A stretch of DNA of 64,000 nt, taken from the NCBI RefSeq assembly GCF_010727605.1, contig NZ_AP022568.1, forward strand, positions 1,612,001-1,676,000. Reading direction: 5' to 3'. Below the pieces are notes generated by a model. It saw nothing but the letters and a program-made list of their open reading frames with translations. It had not been told where the DNA came from and searched no databases. Source of the stretch: Mycobacterium simiae (GTDB lineage: Bacteria; Actinomycetota; Actinomycetes; Mycobacteriales; Mycobacteriaceae). Shown here piece by piece: positions 37,784-47,228 of this stretch (the first letter of the stretch is position 1; every line of letters begins with the position of its first letter). A program made the position numbers and the translations under genes.

Positions 37784-38389
37784 TTACTTCGAGTAGTACT
37801 CGACGATCAACTGCTCGGTGAGCGGGACGTCGATCTGGGCGCGCTCGGGAAGCTGGTGGATCAGGATGCGCTGCCGCTCCCCCACTACCTGCAGCCAGCT
37901 GGGAACCGGGCGATCGCCCGCGGTCTCGCGCGCGATCTGGAACGGCACGGTGTTCAGCGAGTTGTCGCGCACGTCGATGATGTCGTACTGCGAGACCCGG
38001 TAGCTCGGGACGTCGACGCGCACGCCGTTGACGGTGAAGTGCCCGTGCGTGACCAGCTGGCGCGCCATCCGGCGGGTCCGCGCCAGTCCGGCGCGGTACA
38101 CGACGTTGTCCAGCCGGCTCTCCAGGATGCGCAGCAGCTCCTCACCGGTCTTGCCGGGCTGTCGCACGGCCTCCTCGTAGTAGCGGCGGAACTGCTTTTC
38201 CATCACGCCGTAGGTGAAGCGGGCCTTCTGCTTCTCCTGCAACTGCAGCAGGTATTCGCTTTCCTTGATGCGGGCGCGACCGTGCTGGCCGGGCGGGTAG
38301 GGGCGCTTCTCGAACGCCTGGTCGCCGCCGACCAGGTCGGTGCGCAGCCGGCGCGACTTGCGGGTGATGGGTCCGGTGTAACGAGCCAT
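37784..38389 (-). CDS. rpsD: 30S ribosomal protein S4
   Basis: 201 residues, typical length. MARYTGPITRKSRRLRTDLVG start, KQFRRYYEEAVRQPGKTGEELL and the S4 RNA-binding domain LDNVVYRAGLARTRRMARQLVTHGHFTVNG (read in segments) are intact. No paired-cysteine zinc motif is present, so it is the C-minus form. AGGAGGAG overlaps the rpsK stop and lies 5 nt before the ATG. In many bacteria S4 represses translation of its operon. Confidence 0.97.
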   Translation of the reverse strand: MARYTGPITRKSRRLRTDLVGGDQAFEKRPYPPGQHGRARIKESEYLLQLQEKQKARFTYGVMEKQFRRYYEEAVRQPGKTGEELLRILESRLDNVVYRAGLARTRRMARQLVTHGHFTVNGVRVDVPSYRVSQYDIIDVRDNSLNTVPFQIARETAGDRPVPSWLQVVGERQRILIHQLPERAQIDVPLTEQLIVEYYSK

Positions 38390-38399
38390 GGTTCTCCTC

Positions 38400-38819
<420 letters not shown>

Positions 38820-38825
38820 GGGCGA

Positions 38826-39200
38826 TTACCTGGCCTTCTTCTTGCCGGCGATGGTGCGCTTGGGACCCTTGCGGGTGCGCGCATTGGTCTTGGTGCGCTG
38901 GCCACGCACCGGCAGTCCGCGGCGGTGCCGCAGACCCTGGTAGCAGCCGATCTCGATCTTGCGACGGATGTCTGCCTGTACCTCGCGGCGCAGGTCACCC
39001 TCGACCTTGAGGTTGGCCTCGATGTAGTCGCGCAGATGGGTCAGCTGGTCGTCGGTCAGGTCCCTGGTGCGCAGGTCCTTGTCGATCCCGGTCGCTGCCA
39101 GAATCTCGTTCGAACGAGTCCGGCCGACGCCGAAGATATAGGTCAGCGCGATCTCCATCCGCTTGTCCCGCGGCAGATCGACGCCTACTAGTCGAGCCAT
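38826..39200 (-). CDS. rpsM: 30S ribosomal protein S13
   Basis: 124 residues. [37 protein letters not shown] and the basic tail [22 protein letters not shown] (in segments) are S13 features at the subunit interface. AGAGGAAA precedes the ATG. It starts the S13-S11-S4-alpha-L17 group; the 188-nt upstream gap from rpmJ suggests a separate promoter. Confidence 0.97.
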   Translation of the reverse strand: MARLVGVDLPRDKRMEIALTYIFGVGRTRSNEILAATGIDKDLRTRDLTDDQLTHLRDYIEANLKVEGDLRREVQADIRRKIEIGCYQGLRHRRGLPVRGQRTKTNARTRKGPKRTIAGKKKAR

Positions 39201-39324
39201 AGGTGGCGTTTCCTCTTTTTCTAAGCGGAGGTCTGTTCCCAGCCCGTTCCCGATCAGTCGGGGCCCGGCCTCCGTCCGGGCGTGGATGAACGGCGTATCC
39301 GCTCAGTGGTGCTGGGAGGTCTGC

Positions 39325-39354
39325 ATTCAGTTGTGACTAATTCAGTTGTGACTA
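39325..39354. repeat. Perfect 15-bp tandem duplication in the rpmJ-rpsM spacer
   Basis: ATTCAGTTGTGACTA occurs twice head to tail (39325-39339 and 39340-39354), followed by a partial AGTTGTG. The rest of the 39201-39388 spacer holds short hairpins (for example CCCGA/TCGGG near 39250) but no gene. The repeat begins 35 nt after the rpmJ stop on the minus strand and could be paired binding sites for the rpsM promoter. Confidence 0.7.
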
Positions 39355-39388
39355 AGTTGTGGCAGCCACGTCCGTGGCGCCAATGGGG

Positions 39389-39502
39389 CTAGCCCTGACG
39401 CTGCTTGTGGCGCGGATCGGAGCAGATCACCATGACCCGCCCGTGCCGACGGATCACCCTGCACTTGTCGCAAATCGGCTTCACGCTGGGGTTGACCTTC
39501 AC
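39389..39502 (-). CDS. rpmJ: 50S ribosomal protein L36
   Basis: 37 residues from GTG, ending [23 protein letters not shown] then [17 protein letters not shown]. The zinc-binding C-x2-C at Cys11/Cys14 with a third cysteine (Cys27) and His32 is intact, so this is the zinc (C-plus) form of L36. It sits 33 nt after infA, the usual position. It corresponds to Rv3461c. Confidence 0.96.
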
Positions 39503-39535
39503 GGCTTTTCGATCCTGTTCTCGTCTGTTGATTGG

Positions 39536-39757
39536 TCATTTGTACCGGTACACAATGCGGCCCCGGGACAGGTCATAGGGCGAAAGCTCCACGACCACCC
39601 GGTCCTCGGGCAGGATGCGGATGTAGTGCTGCCGCATCTTGCCGCTGATGTGGGCAAGCACCTTGTGACCGTTCTCCAGCTCAATGCGGAACATCGCATT
39701 GGGCAGAGGCTCGACCACGCGGCCCTCGACCTCGATGGCGCCATCCTTCTTGGCCAT
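39536..39757 (-). CDS. infA: Translation initiation factor IF-1
   Basis: 73 residues, full family length: [40 protein letters not shown] and [14 protein letters not shown] form the single OB fold that binds the ribosomal A site. It heads the infA-rpmJ-rpsM-rpsK-rpsD-rpoA-rplQ series. The upstream gap to the divergent regulator gene is 259 nt and carries a hairpin. Confidence 0.97.
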
Positions 39758-39797
39758 AACTACTCGTCAAATCCTCGTCTTTTGGTTTCGTTCTCGT

Positions 39798-39817
39798 CTG
39801 CGCCAACAACGGCGCAG
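39798..39817 (-). other. Stem-loop in the infA leader
   Basis: CTGCGCC (39798-39804) and GGCGCAG (39811-39817) form a perfect 7-bp stem with a 6-nt loop, 41 nt before the infA ATG. It is probably part of the infA 5' untranslated region. The remaining 39818-40016 gap shows a second weaker hairpin followed by a T6 run on the minus strand near 39889-39912, and no gene. Confidence 0.5.
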
Positions 39818-40016
39818 CATTCACACCGACTTTCCAAACGTGAGCCGGTGACAGGAAATTCCTCGGGAACGGTCACACAAAAAAGCCGGCGCGGATGGCG
39901 CACCGTCGGTCCATGGTACCCGTTTTGACGGCATCACCAAAATCCGCGATCACGGCCCTGAACAGCGGCCATCTCGACTCTTCACACTACGCCGGGCAAG
40001 CGCATACTGAAGCGCG

Positions 40017-41693
40017 ATGACAAGTCCCCTGGATGGCGCCGCACTGTCGCGCAAACCCGTGATATTGACCGTCGACGACGATCCCTCGGTCTCCCGAGCG
40101 GTCGCCCGCGATTTGCGCCGCAAATACGGCGAGGAGCACCGGATCGTCCGCGCGGAATCGGGTCAAGAAGCGCTCGACGTCCTCAAGCAACTCAAGCTGC
40201 GCGGCGAGACGGTCGCGACGCTGATCGCCGACTACCGGATGCCGCAGATGACCGGCATCGAATTTCTCGAGCAGGCCATGGACCTCTACCCGCTGGCGCG
40301 GCGGATCCTGCTGACCGCCTACGCCGACACACACGCCGCGATCGACGCGATCAACGTGGTCGACCTCGATCACTACCTGCTCAAGCCGTGGGATCCGCCG
40401 GAGGAAAAGCTCTACCCCGTCGTCGACGCACTGCTGGAGGCGTGGCGGGCGGCACCGGAACACCCGGTCCCGCACACCAAGGTGATCGGACATCGGTGGT
40501 CGGCGCGGTCCTGGGAGGTTCGCGACTTCCTGGCCCGCAACGGGCTGCACTATTCCTGGTACATGGCTGACGAACCCGACGGCGAACGGTTGCTCAACGC
40601 CGCCGGCACGGACAGCCGCCGGCTGCCCGTCGTCGTCACCGAACGCGGCGACCCGCTGGTGGAACCGACCGACGCCGAACTGGCCGACAAGCTGGGCCTG
40701 ACCACCACGCCCTCGCAGGAGTTTTACGACCTGATCGTGATCGGCGGTGGGCCCGCGGGTCTGGCCGCCGCGGTGTACGGCGCCTCCGAGGGACTCCGCA
40801 CCGTGCTCATCGAACGCACCGCGACGGGCGGTCAGGCGGGGCAGAGCTCACGGATCGAGAACTATCTGGGCTTCCCGGACGGGGTGTCGGGCGGGCAGCT
40901 GGCCGAGCGCGCGCGGCGGCAGGCCGAGAAGTTCGGCGCCGAACTGATTACCGCCCGCACTGCGGTCGCGCTCGAGGTGAACGGAGCCAAACGCACCGTT
41001 CGCTTCGCCGACGGCGGCTCGGTCGACGCGCACGCGGTCATCCTGGCCACCGGGGTCTCCTACCGTCAGCTGGCCGCCGACGGCTGCACCGAGCTGACCG
41101 GCTGCGGCGTCTATTACGGCGCCGCCGTCTCCGTCGCCCCGGACTGCGAAGGCGAAGAGGTGTACGTGATCGGCGGCGCCAACTCGGCCGGTCAGGCCGC
41201 GATGTATTTGTCGCGGACCGCAAAATCGGTCAACATCGTCGTCCGCGCCCCGTCGCTGGAGGCCTCGATGTCCTACTACCTGATCCAGCAGATCGAGGCC
41301 AACCCCAAGATCAACGTGCTGACCTGCACCGAAGTCAAGCGCGCCAGCGGCGACGGCCACCTGGAAAAGCTGACGCTGGTCAACAACCGCACCGAGGTGA
41401 CCGAGGAGGTCACCTGCGGCCGGATGTTCATCTTCATCGGGGCCGCGCCGCGCACCGACTGGCTGGACGGGGTGCTCGCCCGCGACGACCACGGTTTCAT
41501 CCTCACCGGGCCCGATCTGCGCAACGTGTGCGGCTGGACGCTGGACCGCCCGCCGCACCACCTGGAGACCAGCGTGCCGGGTGTGTTCGCCACCGGCGAC
41601 GTCCGCGCCGCATCCGCGAAACGGGTGGCGGCCGCCGTCGGTGAGGGATCGATGGCGGTGATGCTCGTCCACCGCTACCTGGCTGAGTCGTAG
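40017..41693 (+). CDS. Response regulator receiver fused to a thioredoxin-reductase-like flavoprotein
   Basis: 558 residues. Residues 14-135 are a receiver: acidic pocket DDDP (20-23), phospho-acceptor Asp72 (LIADYRMPQMTG), Thr100 and Lys123 (LLKPW). Residues 152-228 resemble a glutaredoxin-like fold (VIGHRWSARSWEVRDFL ... RLPVVVTERGDPLVEP) without its cysteines. Residues 236-558 are a two-dinucleotide-domain FAD protein: VIGGGPAGLAAAVYGASEG, GGQAGQSSRIENYLGFP, VIGGANSAGQAAMY and GVFATGDVR. Where thioredoxin reductases have a CxxC, this has GVYYGAA (364-370), so it should not reduce thioredoxin in the usual way. The kinase gene follows 16 nt later and is the likely phosphodonor. Confidence 0.88.
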   Translation: MTSPLDGAALSRKPVILTVDDDPSVSRAVARDLRRKYGEEHRIVRAESGQEALDVLKQLKLRGETVATLIADYRMPQMTGIEFLEQAMDLYPLARRILLTAYADTHAAIDAINVVDLDHYLLKPWDPPEEKLYPVVDALLEAWRAAPEHPVPHTKVIGHRWSARSWEVRDFLARNGLHYSWYMADEPDGERLLNAAGTDSRRLPVVVTERGDPLVEPTDAELADKLGLTTTPSQEFYDLIVIGGGPAGLAAAVYGASEGLRTVLIERTATGGQAGQSSRIENYLGFPDGVSGGQLAERARRQAEKFGAELITARTAVALEVNGAKRTVRFADGGSVDAHAVILATGVSYRQLAADGCTELTGCGVYYGAAVSVAPDCEGEEVYVIGGANSAGQAAMYLSRTAKSVNIVVRAPSLEASMSYYLIQQIEANPKINVLTCTEVKRASGDGHLEKLTLVNNRTEVTEEVTCGRMFIFIGAAPRTDWLDGVLARDDHGFILTGPDLRNVCGWTLDRPPHHLETSVPGVFATGDVRAASAKRVAAAVGEGSMAVMLVHRYLAES

Positions 41694-41709
41694 AAGGGGG
41701 CCGCACCGC

Positions 41710-43230
41710 ATGACCATCACCACCCCGTGTGAGCCCGACGAACTGCGCAGCCTGTTTCTGTTCGAGGCCCTCACCGACGACCAGCTCGCGGTGCTGTGCG
41801 CCGCCGGGCACATCCAGGACTATCAGCCGGGACCCATCTGTGTCGAAGGGGAACCGGCGACCTGTTTCTACGTGCTGCTCGAGGGCGAGCTGACCATGTC
41901 CAAGCTCTCCGGCGGCCAGGACATCGAAACCAACCGCACCTCGCAGCGCGGGGTGTACTGCGGCGCCTGGCGCGCGTTCACCGGCGGGGAGCAAAAGACC
42001 TACGACGCGTCGGTCCACGTGACCAAGCCGTCGCGGTTCTTCGTCATGGACGCGCCGGTGTTCGCGCAGTTCATGAAGGACCAATTCCCGATGGCGGTAC
42101 ACCTGCTCGACGGGATTGCGGTCGGCACTGACCGCACCCGCCGCATCATCGACAACCGGGAGAAGCTGCTGGCGCTGGGCCGGCTATCGGCGGGGCTGAC
42201 TCACCAGCTCAACAACCCCGCCGCTGCGATCTCGCGGGCCGCCTCGGATCTACGCGAACGCGTGGCCAACATGCGGCACAAACTGGCAATGCTGGCCGAT
42301 GGAACGGTGAGCCCCGAGGCGCTCAGCGCCTTGGTGCGGTTGCAGGAGCGGGTTGCCGAACAGGTCGCCAAGTCCGCAGGGCAGCATTTGAGCGCGCTGG
42401 AGACCTCGGACCGTGAGGATGCGGTCGCCGACTGGCTGGAGGACCACGGCATCGAGGGCGGGTGGGACATTGCGCCGACTTTCGTCGAGGGCGGCATCGA
42501 TACCGATGCGCTGGAACGGATTTCGGCGGTCACCGAGCAACTCGCGTCGACCTCACTGGACCAGGCCATTGGATGGATCAACTACACCATCGAAAGCGAA
42601 TTGCTGATGAACCAGATCCTGGAAGCCAGCAAACGGATTTCGGCGCTGGTCGCCGATGCCAAGCAGTATTCGCAGATGGATCGGGCCCCGTTCCAGGTGG
42701 CCAATGTGCACGACCTGCTCTACAGCACACTGGTGATGTTCGCCGACCGGTTGTCCAAGGACGGCAGCGGCGGCGACAAGGCCATCACCCTGGTCAAGGA
42801 CTTCGACAAATCGCTTCCGGAAATCCCTTGCTATCCAGCCGATCTCAACCAGGTGTGGACGAACATCATCGACAACGCACTCGCAGCCATGCGCGATACC
42901 GGCGGCACACTGACGGTGCGCACCTGCCGCTTCAACGAGAACATGGCCAGGGTCGAGATCTGCGACACCGGACCCGGAATCCCCCCGGAGATCCGGGAAC
43001 AGATCTTCGAGCCGTTCTTCACCACCAAACCGTTCGGCGAGGGCACCGGACTGGGGCTGGACCTCGCGTTCAACATCGTCGTGAAAAAACACCGCGGGGA
43101 TTTGCGGGTGGAATCCGTGCCCGGCGACACGCGATTCATCGTGATGCTGCCGCTTGAGGCACCGCCCGTCGCCGATGTCGCCCCGGACGACGAGCTGGAC
43201 GACGGTTTGGACGGGGCCGATCCCGAATGA
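41710..43230 (+). CDS. Histidine kinase with N-terminal cyclic-nucleotide-binding-like domain
   Basis: 506 residues without membrane segments. Residues 13-130 look like a cNMP-binding (CAP-type) domain: LFEALTDDQLAVLCAAG, EGEPATCFYVLLEGELTM. The dimerisation/phospho-acceptor helix is LGRLSAGLTHQLNNPAAAI with His165. The ATPase domain has N box NQVWTNIIDNALAAM (about 381), G1 DTGPGIPPE, F box FEPFFTTK and G2 GTGLGLD. The acidic C-terminal tail (DDELDDGLDGADPE) is unusual. It is cytoplasmic and presumably phosphorylates the neighbouring receiver-flavoprotein. Confidence 0.88.
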   Translation: MTITTPCEPDELRSLFLFEALTDDQLAVLCAAGHIQDYQPGPICVEGEPATCFYVLLEGELTMSKLSGGQDIETNRTSQRGVYCGAWRAFTGGEQKTYDASVHVTKPSRFFVMDAPVFAQFMKDQFPMAVHLLDGIAVGTDRTRRIIDNREKLLALGRLSAGLTHQLNNPAAAISRAASDLRERVANMRHKLAMLADGTVSPEALSALVRLQERVAEQVAKSAGQHLSALETSDREDAVADWLEDHGIEGGWDIAPTFVEGGIDTDALERISAVTEQLASTSLDQAIGWINYTIESELLMNQILEASKRISALVADAKQYSQMDRAPFQVANVHDLLYSTLVMFADRLSKDGSGGDKAITLVKDFDKSLPEIPCYPADLNQVWTNIIDNALAAMRDTGGTLTVRTCRFNENMARVEICDTGPGIPPEIREQIFEPFFTTKPFGEGTGLGLDLAFNIVVKKHRGDLRVESVPGDTRFIVMLPLEAPPVADVAPDDELDDGLDGADPE

Positions 43231-43288
43231 ATCGGGGCCGCCCGGCCTAGGTGGAATAGCCTCCCCGCCCGGCGGGGTTGGAGACGTC

Positions 43289-44164
43289 ATGACCGACACT
43301 CATGCCAGCGCGCCCGCAGCCAAACCCGACCTCGGCCCGTTCGGAGTTTTCGGCCGTGGGGTGACGCCGCACCAAGCCAAAGAAATCGAGGCGCTCGGCT
43401 ACGGAGCAGTCTGGGTGGGTGGCTCGCCGCCCGCCGAACTGACGTGGGTCGAGCCCATCCTGGAAGCGACCAGTACCTTGCAGGTGGCCACCGGCATCGT
43501 GAACATCTGGACCGCGGAGGCCGGGGCCGTCTCAGAGTCGTTCCACCGCATCGACAAGGCCTATCCGGGGCGCTTCCTGCTGGGCATCGGCGTCGGTCAC
43601 CGCGAAATGATCAGCGAGTACCGCAAGCCCTTCGACGCGCTGGTCGACTATCTGGACCGGCTCGACGAGTACGGTGTGCCGACCCATCGCCGGGTGGTGG
43701 CGGCGCTGGGCCCACGGGTGCTGCAACTTTCGGCGCAGCGCAGTGCGGGCGCTCATCCGTACCTGACCACCCCCGAGCACACCGCCCAGGCGCGCCAGCT
43801 GCTCGGCGACGGCGCGTTTTTGGCGCCCGAGCACAAGGCCGTGCTGACCACCCCGGACAAAGAGGGAGCCGACCAGGCACGCGCCATCGGACGCCAAGCG
43901 TTGGATATGTACTTCAAGCTGGCCAACTACCGCAACAGTTGGAAACGGTCGGGTTTCGGCGACGACGAAGTCGTCGCGCCGGGTTCTGACCGTCTGATTG
44001 ACGCGGTGGTGGCCTACGGGACGCCCGAGGCGATCGCGGCGCGGCTCAAAGAGCACCTCGCCGCGGGTGCCGATCATGTGCCCGTGCAGGTCCTCACCAA
44101 AGATGAAAACCTGATCTCGGCCCTGGCCGCGCTGGCGGGCCCACTTGGACTGAACGGTTCGTGA
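43289..44164 (+). CDS. LLM-class F420-dependent oxidoreductase (tandem copy 1)
   Basis: 291 residues from the ATG at 43289, after GGAG. Luciferase-like TIM barrel: EIEALGYGAVWVGGSPPAEL, TSTLQVATGIVNIW, YPGRFLLGIGVGHREM and SAGAHPYLTTPEHTAQAR. It is clearly paralogous to the next gene. Such proteins are predicted to use coenzyme F420; the substrate is unknown. It follows the kinase after 58 nt. Confidence 0.85.
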   Translation: MTDTHASAPAAKPDLGPFGVFGRGVTPHQAKEIEALGYGAVWVGGSPPAELTWVEPILEATSTLQVATGIVNIWTAEAGAVSESFHRIDKAYPGRFLLGIGVGHREMISEYRKPFDALVDYLDRLDEYGVPTHRRVVAALGPRVLQLSAQRSAGAHPYLTTPEHTAQARQLLGDGAFLAPEHKAVLTTPDKEGADQARAIGRQALDMYFKLANYRNSWKRSGFGDDEVVAPGSDRLIDAVVAYGTPEAIAARLKEHLAAGADHVPVQVLTKDENLISALAALAGPLGLNGS

Positions 44165-44186
44165 CCAACTGCGGAGGGGAACCCCG

Positions 44187-45053
44187 ATGAACGACGCGGC
44201 AACGCACAAGCCCGACCTGGGGCGATACGGAGCCTGGCTGGCTACCCGCTCGATCACGCCCGAACTCGCTGCCGGGATCGAAGCGCTGGGATACGGCGCC
44301 GCCTGGGTGGGCGGATCACCGGATGCCGAGCTGGCGTGGGTGGAACCGGCCCTGGCGCGCTCGAGCACGCTGCAGCTGGCCACCGGGATCGTCAACATCT
44401 GGAGCGCCCCGGCGGCACCGGTCGCCGAATCCTTTCACCGCATCGAAACTGCGCATCCGGGAAGGTTTTTGCTCGGTATCGGCGTCGGCCATCCCGAGCA
44501 CACGCAGGAATACCTCAAGCCGTACGCCGCGCTGACCGGTTACCTGGATGTCCTCGACGAGGCGCTGGTACCGACCAGCCGGCGGGTGCTGGCCGCACTC
44601 GGCCCCAAGGTGTTGCAGCTCTCGGCCGAGCGTAGCGCCGGGGCGCATCCCTACCTGACCACGCCGGAGCACACCGCCAAGGCGCGTGAGCAGCTCGGCA
44701 ACTCGGTGTTCTTGGCGCCGGAGCACAAGGTGGTGCTGACCACCGACCGCGACGAGGCGCGCGCCGCCGGGCGTGAGGTCGTCGAGTTCTATCTGGGCCT
44801 GAGCAACTACGTCAACAACTGGCTGCGGCTGGGGTTCACCGAGAACGACGTGCGCAAGCCGGGCAGCGACAAGCTGATCGACGCGGTGGTCGCCTACGGC
44901 ACGCCCGAGCAGATCGTCAAACGCCTCAACGAGCACCTCGAGGCCGGCGCCGATCATGTGGCGATCCAGGTGCTGGGCGGCCGTGACGAGAAGACGTTGT
45001 TGCCAGCCCTGAGCGAACTGGCCGGGCCACTGGGGCTAACCCCCGCCGGCTGA
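44187..45053 (+). CDS. LLM-class F420-dependent oxidoreductase (Rv3463-like, tandem copy 2)
   Basis: 288 residues, preceded by GGAGGGG. Shares with its neighbour GIEALGYGAAWVGGSPDAEL, STLQLATGIVNIWSAP, HPGRFLLGIGVGHPEH and SAGAHPYLTTPEHTAKAR. By position directly before rmlB this copy corresponds to Rv3463, and the copy upstream is an extra. Predicted F420-linked hydride transfer; substrate unknown. Confidence 0.86.
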   Translation: MNDAATHKPDLGRYGAWLATRSITPELAAGIEALGYGAAWVGGSPDAELAWVEPALARSSTLQLATGIVNIWSAPAAPVAESFHRIETAHPGRFLLGIGVGHPEHTQEYLKPYAALTGYLDVLDEALVPTSRRVLAALGPKVLQLSAERSAGAHPYLTTPEHTAKAREQLGNSVFLAPEHKVVLTTDRDEARAAGREVVEFYLGLSNYVNNWLRLGFTENDVRKPGSDKLIDAVVAYGTPEQIVKRLNEHLEAGADHVAIQVLGGRDEKTLLPALSELAGPLGLTPAG

Positions 45054-45067
45054 CCGAGGCCCTCGGT

Positions 45068-46075
<1,008 letters not shown>

Positions 46076-46076
46076 C

Positions 46077-46688
46077 GTGCAAGTTCGCGAACTCAAAGTT
46101 CCTGGCGCCTGGGAAATCACACCGAAGATTCACGGCGACGCCCGCGGCATGTTCTTCGAATGGCTCACCGACCGCGGGTTCCGCGACTTCGCGGGTCACC
46201 CGCTGAATGTGCAGCAGGCGAATTGCTCGGTGTCGGCGGCCGGGGTGCTGCGGGGTCTGCACTTCGCCCAGCTGCCGCCCAGCCAGGCCAAGTACGTGAC
46301 GTGCGTTCGTGGTGCGGTGTTCGACGTGGTCGTCGACATCCGGGTCGGGTCGCCGACGTTCGGGCAGTGGGACTCGGTCCTGCTCGACGACGTGGACCGT
46401 CGCACGATTTACCTCTCCGAGGGCCTGGGGCACGGTTTTCTTGCGCTGCAGGACAACTCGACGGTCGTGTACCTGTGCTCGGCGGAATACAACCCGCGGC
46501 GCGAGCACACCATCTGTGCAACTGATCCGGCCTTGGGCATCGACTGGCCGCTGGTCGACGGTGCCGCGCCGAGCCTGTCCGACCGCGACGCCGCCGCACC
46601 GAGTTTCGACGAAGTGCGCGCGGCCGGGCTGCTGCCGAGCTGGGAAGAGACCCAGCAGTTCGTTGCGGAGCTCCGCGGCCAAGGCTGA
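46077..46688 (+). CDS. rmlC: dTDP-4-dehydrorhamnose 3,5-epimerase
   Basis: 203 residues from GTG. Cupin fold with GVLRGLHFAQLPPSQAKYV (catalytic His62, Lys72) and FDVVVDIRVGSPTFG, plus YLSEGLGHGFLAL. It epimerises the RmlB product at C3 and C5. One nucleotide separates it from rmlB, so they are cotranslated. It corresponds to Rv3465; the expected downstream M. tuberculosis genes are replaced by the acyltransferase array. Confidence 0.96.
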   Translation: MQVRELKVPGAWEITPKIHGDARGMFFEWLTDRGFRDFAGHPLNVQQANCSVSAAGVLRGLHFAQLPPSQAKYVTCVRGAVFDVVVDIRVGSPTFGQWDSVLLDDVDRRTIYLSEGLGHGFLALQDNSTVVYLCSAEYNPRREHTICATDPALGIDWPLVDGAAPSLSDRDAAAPSFDEVRAAGLLPSWEETQQFVAELRGQG

Positions 46689-46741
46689 CCACCAGCGGCC
46701 GGTCGCCGACGGGCCGACGGGCCGACGGGGGGTTCGGGCCA

Positions 46742-47042
46742 TTGAACTTGGGTCAGAAACTCGCGCAAGTGTTCGATCCCCGAAACAATGCGCTCAATAC
46801 CTGGCGGCTGATTCTGGCGACGGGCGTGATCTGGGAACACGCTTGGCCGCTCACCGGCCGTACGTTGCTTCCCCCCATTCGACCAGCTCATCACGGCTGA
46901 GCAATTGCTCGTCATTTGCGGACCCGGCTTCCTGCCCCCAGTTGAGTTCACCTTGCTCGCGGCGCTGTCCACCTTGCCGCTGGCCGCGCTGAGCTGGTTC
47001 CAGGTCGAGAAGCGCGCTGTCGCTCAAATCACGCTTGAAGCA
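46742..47042 (+). pseudogene. Acyltransferase-3 remnant with a large internal deletion
   Basis: From a TTG at 46742 the first 43 or so residues (LGQKLAQVFDPRNNALNTWR, then WEHAWPLTGR) match the N-termini of the three intact acyltransferases downstream; the frame then stops at 46898-46900. From 46899, in another frame, EQLLVICGPGFLPP and LSTLPLAALSWFQVEK match the C-termini of the same proteins. The middle, roughly 270 residues, is missing. The 186 nt from 47043 to 47228 contain no gene. This looks like deletion decay of a fourth array member. Confidence 0.85.
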
Positions 47043-47228
47043 CACGTCGCCCGCTCTAGCGGATGGCAAGCTGGGGGCCACCGTCATCGATCCCGTCATC
47101 GAGCATCCGAGGCGACCGATCGCGGGCACCGCGTAGTGTTGCCGCCGACCGCACCGGCGCGGGCTTTTCGATCGCGCCGACTACTATGGCCGACGCCCCG
47201 GGGGACACGACAATACAGATAAGGGCTC

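Noticed and set aside
39889..39912. Hairpin followed by T6 on the minus strand as a terminator
   Set aside because: No gene lies upstream on that strand within the divergent gap, the stem needs a wobble pair, and it would fall in or before the infA leader.
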